Below the pieces are notes generated by a model, which saw only the letters and a program-made list of their open reading frames with translations, had not been told where the DNA came from and ran no database searches. From positions 2,120,001-2,184,000 of the forward strand of contig NC_014836.1 in the NCBI RefSeq assembly GCF_000177635.2: 64,000 nucleotides of DNA. Reading direction: 5' to 3'. Below, in pieces: positions 19,579-28,313 of the stretch. Source of the DNA: Desulfurispirillum indicum S5. Lineage in GTDB: Bacteria > Chrysiogenota > Chrysiogenetes > Chrysiogenales > Chrysiogenaceae. Position 1 is the stretch's first letter, and each line of letters begins with the position of its first letter. Both the position numbers and the translations under genes were made by a program.

Positions 19579-20097
19579 TTATATCTTCTGAATTTGCGTG
19601 TACTCGAACTCAACGGGGGTTTCGCGGCCAAATATGCTCACGTTCACCTTCACCCGCTTGCGCTCGTGATCGACGTGAGTAACCACGCCATTAAACCCGT
19701 GGAATGGCCCTTCGACCACTTCCACTGGATCCCGTTCAACAAACTCCACCTTCGGTTCCACCAGTCGCTTGTCAGACTCAATCAGCTTCTGCACTTCAGA
19801 GTCGTGAATAGCCACAGGCTTGTTCCCGCCAATAAAGCCGGTCACCTTGGGAATGTTTTTCACCACGTGCCAGGTGGTCTTGTCCATCTCCATCTGCACA
19901 TACACGTACCCGGGGTATCGCTTGCGGGTGACAATTTTCTTCTTGCCCCCCTTGTACTCGGCAACATTTTCCGTGGGAATCAGGATCTGAGTGATCTTAT
20001 CCTGAAGCCCAAGGCTGCTGACCCGCTCCTCGAGAGCTTCCTGTACCTTGTTCTCGTACCCGGAATATGCATGTATCACGTACCAAGAAAGTGCCAT
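19579..20097 (-). CDS. nusG: Transcription antitermination factor NusG
   Basis: A 172-residue factor that bridges RNA polymerase with Rho or the ribosome. The N-terminal NGN domain starts 'WYVIHAYSGYENKV', and the C-terminal KOW domain (about 125-172) contains 'GPFHGFNGVVTHVD'. There is no lineage insert between the domains. It sits between secE and rplK, as usual. Confidence 0.97.
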   Translation of the reverse strand: MALSWYVIHAYSGYENKVQEALEERVSSLGLQDKITQILIPTENVAEYKGGKKKIVTRKRYPGYVYVQMEMDKTTWHVVKNIPKVTGFIGGNKPVAIHDSEVQKLIESDKRLVEPKVEFVERDPVEVVEGPFHGFNGVVTHVDHERKRVKVNVSIFGRETPVEFEYTQIQKI

Positions 20098-20118
20098 TGA
20101 GCGTGTCTCCTTGAGGAA

Positions 20119-20298
20119 TTATCCGATAAGCAGTGAAATCATCCGGGAAAACACGGCATCCAGCGCACCGAAGTACACTGTCATAAAGGCCACCAGCACC
20201 AGTACCACCAGTGTCATGCCCTTGACTTCATCCTTCTTCGGCCAGACAACTTTCCCGAACTCACTTTTGACGCTTTTGAGAAATTCCACTGTTTTCAT
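20119..20298 (-). CDS. secE: Preprotein translocase subunit SecE
   Basis: A 59-residue single-span clamp subunit of SecYEG in the inner membrane. An amphipathic start with 'SVKSEFGKVVWPKKDEV' is followed by one hydrophobic segment, the short one-TM form of SecE. The ATG at 20298 is chosen. A GTG at 20316 would add six residues but has no ribosome binding site. nusG follows by about 20 nt. Confidence 0.95.
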   Translation of the reverse strand: MKTVEFLKSVKSEFGKVVWPKKDEVKGMTLVVLVLVAFMTVYFGALDAVFSRMISLLIG

Positions 20299-20335
20299 TG
20301 TACCGCTCTTTTCCACTTCATAAAAAACAGATCAA

Positions 20336-20485
20336 TTACTTCGTTTCACGATGCAGCGTATGCTTCCGGTCAAACTTGCAGTACTTCTTGAGTTCCAGCT
20401 TGTCTGTCATGGTACGCTTGTTTTTGGTGGTTGTGTAGTTGCGGTTCTTGCAGACTTCACAAGCCAGGGTAATAATATCTCGCAT
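20336..20485 (-). CDS. rpmG: 50S ribosomal protein L33
   Basis: A 49-residue large-subunit protein, recognised by 'NYTTTKNKR' and '[16 protein letters not shown]'. The ATG at 20485 has GGAG eight bases upstream. Cysteines 9, 12 and 36 are kept, but the position where a fourth zinc ligand normally stands is Asp39. It is thus an intermediate between the four-Cys and Cys-free forms of L33. It lies between tuf and secE, a common location. Confidence 0.95.
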   Translation of the reverse strand: MRDIITLACEVCKNRNYTTTKNKRTMTDKLELKKYCKFDRKHTLHRETK

Positions 20486-20566
20486 GGTGTTTTCTCCACA
20501 AAAAGAAGGAGTGCGTTCTCCACGGAGCACCGCACCCCTGTTATCGGAATAGTTTATCCGTCAGGT

Positions 20567-21754
20567 TTACTTGAGGATCTTGGTTACAACACCGGCACCA
20601 ACTGTTCTTCCGCCTTCACGGATAGCGAAGCGCAGGCCTTCTTCCATCGCGATGGGGTTGATCAGCTCACCAGTAACCTTGAGGTTATCACCGGGCATAA
20701 CCATCTCAGTACCTTCAGGCAGTGTTACGATACCAGTGATGTCAGTGGTTCTGAAGTAGAACTGAGGACGGTATCCACTGAAGAACGGAGTGTGACGTCC
20801 GCCTTCTTCCTTGGTCAGAACGTAGATTTCGCCTTCAAACTGGGTGTGAGGAGTAATGGAACCTGGCTTGGCGATAACCTGACCACGTTCAACATCGTCA
20901 CGCTTCACGCCGCGCAGCAGGATACCAACGTTATCGCCGGCCTGACCCTGATCCAGCAGCTTGCGGAACATTTCTACGCCCGTAACAACGGTCTTCTGGG
21001 TGTCGCGGATACCAACGATTTCGATCTCCTCGCCAACCTTGACAATACCGCGCTCAATACGACCGGTAACAACGGTACCACGGCCGGAAATGGAGAACAC
21101 GTCTTCCACAGGCATCAGCAGGGGCTTGTCAGTTTCACGCTCAGGAGTCGGGATGTATTCGTCAACAGAAGCCATCAGCTCAAGGATTTTCTGAGCCCAG
21201 TCGCCCTCAGGGTCTTCCAGGGCACGCAGAGCAGAACCCGTAACGATAGGAGTATCGTCACCGGGGAAATCGTACTCGGTGAGGAGTTCGCGAACTTCCA
21301 TCTCAACCAGCTCAAGCAGCTCCTCGTCATCGACCATGTCAGCCTTGTTCAGGAAGACAACGATCTTGGGAACGCCAACCTGACGGGCCAGCAGGATGTG
21401 CTCACGAGTCTGAGGCATGGGGCCATCAGCTGCGGAAACAACCAGAATAGCGCCGTCCATCTGAGCGGCACCGGTGATCATGTTCTTTACGTAGTCGGCG
21501 TGACCGGGGCAGTCAACGTGGGCATAGTGACGGTTTGCCGTCTCATACTCAACGTGTGACGTGGAAATTGTGATACCGCGCTCTTTTTCCTCAGGAGCTT
21601 TGTCAATCTGGTCATAAGCTATGGCCTGAGCACCGCCAGCTTTAGCCAAGACCGTTGTAATCGCAGCAGTGAGCGTGGTCTTTCCGTGGTCAACGTGTCC
21701 GATGGTACCTATGTTGACGTGCGGTTTTGTGCGCTCAAACTTTGCTTTTGCCAT
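20567..21754 (-). CDS. tuf: Elongation factor Tu
   Basis: A 395-residue GTPase that delivers aminoacyl-tRNA to the ribosome. G1 'GHVDHGKTT' lies near residue 18, followed by '[20 protein letters not shown]' and 'NKADMVDD', then beta-barrel domains 2 and 3 ending in '[14 protein letters not shown]'. GAGGAGG precedes the ATG. The gene directly follows tRNA-Thr, an arrangement also known from E. coli tufB. Confidence 0.98.
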   Translation of the reverse strand: MAKAKFERTKPHVNIGTIGHVDHGKTTLTAAITTVLAKAGGAQAIAYDQIDKAPEEKERGITISTSHVEYETANRHYAHVDCPGHADYVKNMITGAAQMDGAILVVSAADGPMPQTREHILLARQVGVPKIVVFLNKADMVDDEELLELVEMEVRELLTEYDFPGDDTPIVTGSALRALEDPEGDWAQKILELMASVDEYIPTPERETDKPLLMPVEDVFSISGRGTVVTGRIERGIVKVGEEIEIVGIRDTQKTVVTGVEMFRKLLDQGQAGDNVGILLRGVKRDDVERGQVIAKPGSITPHTQFEGEIYVLTKEEGGRHTPFFSGYRPQFYFRTTDITGIVTLPEGTEMVMPGDNLKVTGELINPIAMEEGLRFAIREGGRTVGAGVVTKILK

Positions 21755-21824
21755 CTGTAAATCCTCCTCGAATGTTCAAGTACATAATCGTTCCATATAT
21801 CGCGAATCTGATATAGCAGCGTTG

Positions 21825-21901
21825 TGGAGCCCAAGAGCGGATTCGAACCGCCGACCTCGTCCTTACCAAGGACGTACTCTAACCTACTGAGCTACTTGGG
21901 C
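21825..21901 (-). tRNA. tRNA-Thr (anticodon GGT)
   Basis: A 77-nt cloverleaf on the minus strand. The acceptor arms are GCCCAAG and CTTGGGC. The anticodon stem CGTCC/GGACG encloses loop TTGGTAA, giving anticodon GGT. The T-arm loop is TTCGAAT. Discriminator T and an encoded CCA (21825-21827) complete the 3' end. It lies 70 nt upstream of tuf and is almost certainly co-transcribed with it. Confidence 0.97.
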
Positions 21902-21922
21902 CCAAAAACAAAACAGACAAGG

Positions 21923-21950
21923 TATATACCAGGGAGTTTCCCGCTGTCAA
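21923..21950 (-). promoter_or_regulatory. Promoter P2 of the tRNA-Thr-tuf block
   Basis: A perfect TTGACA (21945-21950) with TATATA (21923-21928), 16-nt spacer; TATACC with an 18-nt spacer is the alternative reading. The predicted start is about 10-15 nt before the tRNA 5' end. Confidence 0.8.
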
Positions 21951-22019
21951 TCCTTTTTTGGAACCTGCGCAGCCTTTCATACCCCGCCCCGTTCAGGCTG
22001 GTGCAACACGGTCTGCACT

Positions 22020-22048
22020 GTTATCCAACAACTTGCCCAAAGTGTCAA
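22020..22048 (-). promoter_or_regulatory. Promoter P1 of the tRNA-Thr-tuf block
   Basis: A perfect TTGACA (22043-22048) with GATAAC (22020-22025), 17-nt spacer, placed directly after the stop of the upstream UbiD-like gene and about 95 nt before P2. Confidence 0.6.
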
Positions 22049-23893
22049 CTAAATTACCTGAAATAAAGGGCCACCTTGTGCCGCCAGCTCTTCAACCCGT
22101 CTGGTCACAGCAGGGTCTTCCTCCAGGCCAGGCGCATGTCCCGCCTTGGTACGCGCGTCAATAATCAATGGGCCGGTGCATCCCCAGTGCTTGCTCTCAG
22201 TAAAGGCGCCCACTCCATAGATATCCGTGGCCGGATTTGAGCGGGTAAAGGTAACCCAGAGGAAATTCTCTTCGGTACGGGCGGCAAACTCACTGTCATC
22301 AACCACGACAACCATGGCGCAGGCTTCGGGCAGCGGGTGCTCCCGCAGCACGCGGCAGAGCTCCTTGATATCAGGATCACCTCCCTGCTTCTTTCGAGCA
22401 GCGCAGGCAGGCCCACTGATCACGAGAATGCCTGGCATGGCCACGGTAGGGCGCCTGAACCCTGCCGGAAGCTCCATCTGGGCGGGCAGCGTGCCCTCAA
22501 GGCTGCGCCGTGGCGCTCCGGCAGCCGCGATAACCACCTTTGAACCGCGATTGAGTCCGTGACCGGTATAGTCGAGGGTATCTATAGTCGTCATGGTCTG
22601 GAAGTGCACGTCCCGACGCCAGTCAACGCGCTCCAGGACATGGGTGAAGTACTCGCGGATATTGTGGGTATCAAGGTCGGCATTATCCTCGCGGGCAGCG
22701 ATAAACAGAAACTTCGCCAGCGACAGCTGGCCATGGCCGAGAATGGCATTAGCCTGCGTGAGCAGCTCCTGGGGTTCACTCAGGGGATTATAGGGAGTAT
22801 AGCGCTCGCTGCCTATGGCCAGCAGCAGCGGATGTACTCCCGCCGCGTCAACGGCATGGACCTCGCAGATACCCGGGAGCACCGTCGGGATCAACTCACC
22901 GGTGAGTTCGTGGATAAAGGTACCAAAGGAGGTGTCCTCCTGGGGAGGGCGCCCCACCGTCGTAAAGGGCCAGATGGCATCGCGACGACAGAAGATCTCC
23001 TTGATATCAAGAACCGGAAAGTCGTGCACAAGGCTGTAGTAGCCCAGGTGGTCGCCAAAGGGGCCTTCGGGCTTTACCTTGGCCGGATCAATGGTCCCTC
23101 GGATCACAAAATCCGCCTGGGCGGGAAAGGGCAGGCCTCCAGCCCGTGTAACCATTGGTACGCGGTGGCCACCGAGCAGCCCGGCAAAGGAGAGTTCCGG
23201 CATACCTTCCGGAAGAGGCATAACCGCAGCCATGGTCATGGAAGGCGCTCCCCCCACGAATATATTGACCGGCAGAGGCACACCCCGCTCTACGGCTTCA
23301 CGGTGGTGCACTCCGATACCGCGGTGTATCTGGTAGTGCACTCCCATTTCACGATCGGGGGAATACTCATTGCCGGAGATCTGCACCCGGTACATCCCCA
23401 GGTTGCCACCCCGCAGGCCAGGGCTCTGCAGGCTCTCCGAGTAGACCTGGGGCAGCGTGATAAACGCTCCGCCATCACGGGGCCAGGAAACCAGCTGCGG
23501 CAGCTCGGAAGAGGAAATGATGCAATCAAGCACCGGCCCCCCGGATACACGGCGGGGCAGAAGATGCAGCGCCCCCATGGGCGCGCCACGAAATTTCAGC
23601 GGATGCCGCAGAGCCTCCATGGGGTGAAGCTTCAACCGCACCAGGCTCTCTATGACATCCAGCGTATCCCGAAAAATCCAGCGGGTACGCTCCAGGGTAC
23701 CAAAGAGGTTGCCCAGCAGGGGAAACGCCGTCTCCTTTACATTGGTGAAAAGCAAGGCCGGACCGCCAGCGGCATAGACCCGACGCTGCACAGCACCAAC
23801 CTCCATATTCAGGCTGAGAGGCTCATCAATGCGAATCAGCATTCCATGGCGTTCCAGATCCGCCACACACGACTGGAGATTTTTATACCCCAT
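22049..23893 (-). CDS. UbiD-family decarboxylase
   Basis: A 614-residue protein of the UbiD family, which uses prenylated FMN to (de)carboxylate unsaturated or aromatic acids. The diagnostic stretch 'KPEGPFGDHLGYYSLVHDFP' lies near residue 275 and contains the conserved catalytic-region Glu. It is about 110 residues longer than E. coli UbiD and resembles the roughly 600-residue long class, with a distinct C-terminal region. The role could be quinone synthesis or an aromatic substrate; nothing nearby decides this, and no UbiX-type flavin prenyltransferase is in the window. It starts 20 nt after nrdJ and probably shares its transcript. Confidence 0.87.
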   Translation of the reverse strand: MGYKNLQSCVADLERHGMLIRIDEPLSLNMEVGAVQRRVYAAGGPALLFTNVKETAFPLLGNLFGTLERTRWIFRDTLDVIESLVRLKLHPMEALRHPLKFRGAPMGALHLLPRRVSGGPVLDCIISSSELPQLVSWPRDGGAFITLPQVYSESLQSPGLRGGNLGMYRVQISGNEYSPDREMGVHYQIHRGIGVHHREAVERGVPLPVNIFVGGAPSMTMAAVMPLPEGMPELSFAGLLGGHRVPMVTRAGGLPFPAQADFVIRGTIDPAKVKPEGPFGDHLGYYSLVHDFPVLDIKEIFCRRDAIWPFTTVGRPPQEDTSFGTFIHELTGELIPTVLPGICEVHAVDAAGVHPLLLAIGSERYTPYNPLSEPQELLTQANAILGHGQLSLAKFLFIAAREDNADLDTHNIREYFTHVLERVDWRRDVHFQTMTTIDTLDYTGHGLNRGSKVVIAAAGAPRRSLEGTLPAQMELPAGFRRPTVAMPGILVISGPACAARKKQGGDPDIKELCRVLREHPLPEACAMVVVVDDSEFAARTEENFLWVTFTRSNPATDIYGVGAFTESKHWGCTGPLIIDARTKAGHAPGLEEDPAVTRRVEELAAQGGPLFQVI

Positions 23894-23913
23894 GGCTCAT
23901 CCACCGGAGCCCA

Positions 23914-26091
23914 TCAGGAGCACTTGCTGTAGCCACAGCTGTGGCAGGTTTCGCAGCCCTCTTCAAAGGCCAGCATGCCGCCGCAATCGGCGCACTTGCT
24001 GTGGAAACCATTCTGGGTTCCCGCCATAAACGACTTCAGCAGCTTGCCCAGCTGAGCAGGCAGATCCAGCATATGACCGCTGGAGCGGTCCAGCTGCTTG
24101 ATGATCTCTTCCATGGGAATGTTGTAGCGCAGCGCCAGGGAGACCAGGCGGCAGGTGGTGGTCCACATGGTGGACTTGTCCTTGAGGTCAATGCGATTCT
24201 CAAAGGGGAACTTGGCGAAGACCTCCATGGGCTTCTCGTTCTCATCGAAGCATATAATAATGTAGACATTATTATGGTCGGGGTCCTTGAGGCGGTAGCG
24301 CTTGGCGCTCAGTTCATCAGGCAGGCCCTGCTTGCCGATAAGGCCCTGGGAGTTGACCATGGCCTCCTTCTGGGACGCCTCCGAAGCGGACTTCGTATTG
24401 AGCACCTGCCCATCGCGCGAGCCATCACGATACACCGTCAGGCCCTTACAGCCCATTTCATAGCCCATGAGGTACGCCAGGCGCACATCTTCCTTGGTGG
24501 CCGTGTTGGGCATATTGATGGTCTTGCTGATGGAGCTGTCCACTCCGCTCTGCTGCAGGATTCCCTGCATCTGAATGTGATCGGAAGGCGTGATATCCTG
24601 GGCCGTGCAGAAGATCTCCTGCCACTTCACCGGAATCTCTTCATGCCCCACCACGGTGCCACTGTCGGCCACGCGGGCCATGAGCTCGGTGGAGTAGAAG
24701 CCCTCCGCGCGGGCAATTTCCTCAAAATGCTTGTTGACCATCAACAGCTTGTCGCCATCCATAACGTGCTTGACCATGACAATGGAGAAGTAAGGCTCGC
24801 AGCCACTGGCGCAGTCAGCGATCATGGAAACCGTTCCCGTAGGCTGAATGGACGTAAGGGCGGCATTGCGTCGGGGCGTATAGGTATTGATTGCCGGGTC
24901 GAATGCCGGAAAGGGCCCCTTGACCTTGGCCAGCTCAATGGAAGTCTCCTCGGAGATGGTGCGAATATACTTCATCACCTCGGCGCACAGCTTGCGCCCT
25001 TCATTGGAAGCATAGGAAAGCCCCATCTGAATCAGCATATCGTGCATGCCCATGATACCCAGGCCGATCTTGCGGGTCTTCATGGTCATCTCTTTGATCT
25101 CGGGAATCGGGAAGACATTGCAGTCAATCACATTATCCAGGAAGCGCGTCGCCAGACGGGTTGTCCTGGCCAGGCGATCGTAGTCAACACGGCCACCCTC
25201 CACGAAGTTCCCCAGGTTGATGGAGCCCAGGTTACAGCTCTCATAGGGCAGCAGCCACTGCTCGCCACAGGGGTTGGTGGCCTCAAACTCGCCCAGCTGG
25301 GGAGTCGGGTTGGCACGGTTGGCCGCATCGATGAAGAGTACCCCCGGCTCACCATTGTGCCAGGCCAGGTCTACAATCTTGTCGAAGACCGTGCGGGCAT
25401 TGAGGGAACTGACGATCTCCTTGGTGACCGGATCAACCAGCGCGTACTCCCGCTCGTCATAGAGGGCCTGCATGAACTCATCAGTAATGGCCACACTGAA
25501 ATTGAAGTTATTAAAGCGCGTCTGATCTTCCTTGGCGCAGATAAAATCCATGATATCGGGATGGTCAACGCGCATGACCCCCATGTTGGCACCACGGCGC
25601 TTGCCACCCTGCTTGATGGTTTCCGTCGCCACGTCAAACACCGCCGCGAAGCTCAGGGGACCGCTGGCCACACCCTGGGTGGAGCTGACTGTGGCGTTCC
25701 TGGGGCGCAGACGCGAGAAGGAGTAGCCAGTGCCACCACCGGTTTTGTGCACGAGAGCGCCGTTCTTGACCGCCGTAAAAATCCCCTCCATGGAATCTTC
25801 CACAGGCAGAACAAAGCAGGCCGAGAGCTGGCCAATGCCGGTTCCGGCATTCATCAGGCACGGAGAGTTGGGCAGAAAATCCAGACTGTATATAAGGGAG
25901 AAGAAATGATCGCGAACTTCCTCGTAATCATCCAGTTCGCGATCAGGCAGCGCTACCGCGTTGGCCACCCGGCGGCAGAGTTTTTCCCAGTTTTCCACGG
26001 GATGACCCTGGGCATCCTTGAGGTAATAGCGTCGCTGCAGAACTGTTTCCGCCGTCTCCGTCAGTGATACTTTCCGCGTCTCTACCGTCAT
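23914..26091 (-). CDS. nrdJ: Adenosylcobalamin-dependent (class II) ribonucleotide reductase
   Basis: A 725-residue single-chain reductase making deoxyribonucleotides with a B12-derived thiyl radical, usable with or without oxygen. The finger-loop motif 'NPCGEQ' lies near residue 274, an active-site Cys lies in 'NSPCLMNAG' (C78), and the C-terminal cysteine-rich tail ('CADCGG' and '[13 protein letters not shown]', about 700-725) is the redox relay typical of NrdJ. The start is the ATG at 26091 with GGAGGAG upstream; upstream codons in frame have no ribosome binding site. The leader contains a hairpin (26147-26174). I found no cobalamin riboswitch. Confidence 0.93.
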   Translation of the reverse strand: MTVETRKVSLTETAETVLQRRYYLKDAQGHPVENWEKLCRRVANAVALPDRELDDYEEVRDHFFSLIYSLDFLPNSPCLMNAGTGIGQLSACFVLPVEDSMEGIFTAVKNGALVHKTGGGTGYSFSRLRPRNATVSSTQGVASGPLSFAAVFDVATETIKQGGKRRGANMGVMRVDHPDIMDFICAKEDQTRFNNFNFSVAITDEFMQALYDEREYALVDPVTKEIVSSLNARTVFDKIVDLAWHNGEPGVLFIDAANRANPTPQLGEFEATNPCGEQWLLPYESCNLGSINLGNFVEGGRVDYDRLARTTRLATRFLDNVIDCNVFPIPEIKEMTMKTRKIGLGIMGMHDMLIQMGLSYASNEGRKLCAEVMKYIRTISEETSIELAKVKGPFPAFDPAINTYTPRRNAALTSIQPTGTVSMIADCASGCEPYFSIVMVKHVMDGDKLLMVNKHFEEIARAEGFYSTELMARVADSGTVVGHEEIPVKWQEIFCTAQDITPSDHIQMQGILQQSGVDSSISKTINMPNTATKEDVRLAYLMGYEMGCKGLTVYRDGSRDGQVLNTKSASEASQKEAMVNSQGLIGKQGLPDELSAKRYRLKDPDHNNVYIIICFDENEKPMEVFAKFPFENRIDLKDKSTMWTTTCRLVSLALRYNIPMEEIIKQLDRSSGHMLDLPAQLGKLLKSFMAGTQNGFHSKCADCGGMLAFEEGCETCHSCGYSKCS

Positions 26092-26146
26092 GACTTCTCT
26101 CCTCCGTGGTGAATTCCCTGCCCAGTAGCAGAAGATAAGGTAAATA

Positions 26147-26174
26147 AAGGGGCAAGCCCATCGGCCTGCCCCTT
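26147..26174 (-). promoter_or_regulatory. Leader hairpin upstream of nrdJ (possible attenuator)
   Basis: A stem AAGGGGCA-GGCC with GGGC-TGCCCCTT, followed on the transcript by TTTATTTACC. It lies between the candidate promoter and the nrdJ ribosome binding site, so it would be in the 5' leader. It may be a weak terminator with read-through. Confidence 0.5.
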
Positions 26175-26193
26175 GTTCCCTCAAAGGAAGGAA

Positions 26194-26222
26194 ATACTAT
26201 CATCTTGCCTGCTACCGGACAA
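26194..26222 (-). promoter_or_regulatory. Candidate nrdJ promoter
   Basis: TTGTCC (26217-26222) and TAGTAT (26194-26199) on the minus strand with a 17-nt spacer, directly after the terminator of the upstream gene. Confidence 0.55.
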
Positions 26223-26224
26223 CC

Positions 26225-26248
26225 AAAAAAAACGCCACATTCCGTGGC
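26225..26248 (-). terminator. Terminator of the hisF-radical SAM unit
   Basis: A short stem GCCAC/GTGGC (26234-26248, loop of 5 nt), followed on the minus strand by G and eight T (26225-26232). Confidence 0.75.
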
Positions 26249-26357
26249 CAAGAATCCATGGGGATTTGCGAAGAACGGAAGTATAACCCATTGAAATACT
26301 GGCAGTTATGGAGAGTTGAAAGTCTCAGGCGCGTCTCAAAATCACACCACATTACCA

Positions 26358-27287
26358 CTACAACAGACAATCGCCCTGCGATATTCCTTTGCGGGCCATG
26401 GAGTTGTCGATGGCGTCAAGCACCCGCTGTTTTTTTTCAATCCAGGCTGGAGCCACCAGTTGCTCCCGCGACGAAGCATCACCCGTCAGACGGTGGAGAA
26501 TGCAGCCCGAAGGCAGAGCACCGATAGCCTGCGCAACCGCATCGGCATACTCCTCAAGAGTCGGCAAGAGAAAAGGATGCTGACGATACATACGGGCCAG
26601 CTCCGTACCCTCCATAATATGCAGCATGTGGATCTTGATTCCGTCGATGCCCAGCTCTCCCAGCCGCCTCACCCCCTCGACACTCTCCAGCAGGCTCTCC
26701 GTGGGCAGGCCGAAGATCACATGAGCACACACCTTGATTCCCCGCCGGCGGGTCGCCTCGATAGCCCGCAGAGCCGTATCCACATCGTGGCCCCGGCGAA
26801 TAAACTCCAGGGACTCCTCCTTCAGGCTCTGCACCCCGTACTCCACCCACAGCTCGCAGCCCCGGCGCTGGTAGGACTCCAGCAGATCAAGGCGCTCATG
26901 GTCCATGCAGTCGGGACGGGTACCGATGGACAGGCCGATGAAGTCCTCGCTCAGAGACAGCACCCGGTCATAGAGCAGGCGCAGCTCATCCACCGGCGCG
27001 TGAGTATTGGAATAAGCCTGAAAGTAGGCCAGGAATTTGCGCGCCTTGTGGCGGCGACGCAGAGAGGCAATGGACCGCTGCACCTGTTCGGTGATGGAAT
27101 CATGCTCGGCAGCAATGGCCGCCGCACTGCCGGAAGGGGAACAGTAGACACAGCCGCCCTGCTGACGACTTTTGCGATTGGGACAGGAAAAACCCGCATC
27201 CACCGGCACCTTGTAGACCCTGGTGCCGAAGTGGAAACGGAAGTATTCATTCAGGCCAATGTAGCGCTTGCCCTCTATGCGCCACAT
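26358..27287 (-). CDS. Radical SAM protein, YhcC/TIGR01212-like
   Basis: A 309-residue cytoplasmic radical SAM enzyme. The cluster-binding cysteines are spaced widely (C35, C46, C49 in '[16 protein letters not shown]'), a spacing characteristic of the YhcC family rather than the usual CxxxCxxC. Later motifs 'IGTRPDC' and '[10 protein letters not shown]' fit that family. The biochemical role of these proteins is not settled. The start overlaps the last 13 bases of hisF and has no clear ribosome binding site, so translation probably depends on ribosomes finishing hisF. A terminator follows about 110 nt downstream. Confidence 0.85.
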   Translation of the reverse strand: MWRIEGKRYIGLNEYFRFHFGTRVYKVPVDAGFSCPNRKSRQQGGCVYCSPSGSAAAIAAEHDSITEQVQRSIASLRRRHKARKFLAYFQAYSNTHAPVDELRLLYDRVLSLSEDFIGLSIGTRPDCMDHERLDLLESYQRRGCELWVEYGVQSLKEESLEFIRRGHDVDTALRAIEATRRRGIKVCAHVIFGLPTESLLESVEGVRRLGELGIDGIKIHMLHIMEGTELARMYRQHPFLLPTLEEYADAVAQAIGALPSGCILHRLTGDASSREQLVAPAWIEKKQRVLDAIDNSMARKGISQGDCLL

Positions 27288-28048
27288 GGACGGGGCAGAC
27301 GCACGGGAATGCCACGGCGATCAAGATACTCCTTGGCCTCGCCGATGGTGTACATGCCGAAGTGGAAGATGGAAGCCGCCAGGGCCGCATCGGCCTTGCC
27401 CTCCACAAAACCATCATAGATATGCTCCAGGTTACCCACGCCACCACTGGCAATGACGGGAATGCCCACCGCCGTGGAAACCGCCCGGGTAAACTCCAGG
27501 TCGTAGCCATTCTTGGTGCCGTCACAGTCCATGCTGGTCAGCAGAATCTCGCCGCAACCGTAGGATTCCATGCGCTGACACCACTCCACCGCGTCGATAC
27601 CCGTGGCATTGCGCCCACCGTGGGTAAAAATCTCCCAGTGGTCTCCCACCCGCTTGCCATCGACAGCCACCACAATACACTGACTGCCGAAACGCTCACT
27701 GGCAGCGCGCACGAATTCGGGATTTTTCACCGCCGCCGTGTTGATACTCACCTTGTCGGCACCGGCGTTGAGCAGCTGGCGGATATCCTCCAGCTCCCGC
27801 ACGCCACCACCCACCGTCAAAGGGATGAAGACCTGATCCGCCGTGCGGCGCACCACATCCAGCAGAATGCCACGGGCATCGCTGGAAGCCGTGATATCGA
27901 GAAACGTCACCTCATCAGCCCCCGCCAGATCGTAGCGACGGGCCACCTCCACCGGATCACCGGCATCCACCAGGTTGACGAAGTTTATACCCTTGACCAC
28001 CCGCCCCTTGTCCACATCGAGGCAGGGGATGATTCGTTTGGTTAACAT
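27275..28048 (-). CDS. hisF: Imidazole glycerol phosphate synthase, cyclase subunit HisF
   Basis: A 257-residue TIM-barrel enzyme. With HisH it closes the imidazole ring in histidine synthesis and releases AICAR. The catalytic Asp11 is in '[15 protein letters not shown]', and the second catalytic Asp is in '[10 protein letters not shown]'. Phosphate-binding 'VGGGVRE' and 'ASGGVGN' loops are present. The start at 28048 has AAGGAA upstream; an earlier in-frame ATG does not. The gene stands alone here without hisH or hisA, and hisD is about 23 kb away, so histidine genes are scattered. Confidence 0.96.
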   Translation of the reverse strand: MLTKRIIPCLDVDKGRVVKGINFVNLVDAGDPVEVARRYDLAGADEVTFLDITASSDARGILLDVVRRTADQVFIPLTVGGGVRELEDIRQLLNAGADKVSINTAAVKNPEFVRAASERFGSQCIVVAVDGKRVGDHWEIFTHGGRNATGIDAVEWCQRMESYGCGEILLTSMDCDGTKNGYDLEFTRAVSTAVGIPVIASGGVGNLEHIYDGFVEGKADAALAASIFHFGMYTIGEAKEYLDRRGIPVRLPRPCGA

Positions 28049-28113
28049 GGAGTTCCTTTCAACGGAGCGTTGAGCTTTTATAATGAGATATTTCACTCTT
28101 CAAAAAGTACTTT

Positions 28114-28139
28114 GCACCTTTTGACCCGCCAAAAGGTGC
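28114..28139 (+). repeat. Covarying hairpin repeat, solo copy
   Basis: A perfect 10-bp stem GCACCTTTTG/CAAAAGGTGC with loop ACCCGC, followed by GCAAAAGCGGCCCCC. This matches the layout of copies A-C but with different stem bases. Confidence 0.75.
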
Positions 28140-28313
28140 GCAAAAGCGGCCCCCGGTGAGCGCAGCGAACGGGCGAGAGGTTTCTTCCACTCTTCTGAAT
28201 TTGTGTTCATTCGTGTTTATTCGCGGTCAACAGACCCTTTTCTCCCTGCTTTTTCTTGGTGCCTTGGTGGGCTTGGCGTGAGAATACTCTTCTCTTCCCT
28301 GAATCTTCAGCCC
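28140..28313. repeat. Second dispersed repeat family, copy 1
   Basis: It shares a 24-nt identical string (28156-28179) with 59250-59273, and a looser downstream match around 28251-28285 with 59282-59312 ('ttggtg.ctt.gtgg.ctt' pattern). No gene is seen in this gap between hisF and trpB. Confidence 0.6.

Noticed and set aside
20299-20566. tRNA-Trp between tuf and secE
   Set aside because: The gaps around rpmG are 37 and about 80 nt, and no cloverleaf or CCA end can be folded from them.
26092-26225. Cobalamin riboswitch upstream of nrdJ
   Set aside because: The leader from the candidate promoter to the start is only about 95 nt and I could not find a B12-box-like string. Only a simple hairpin is present.
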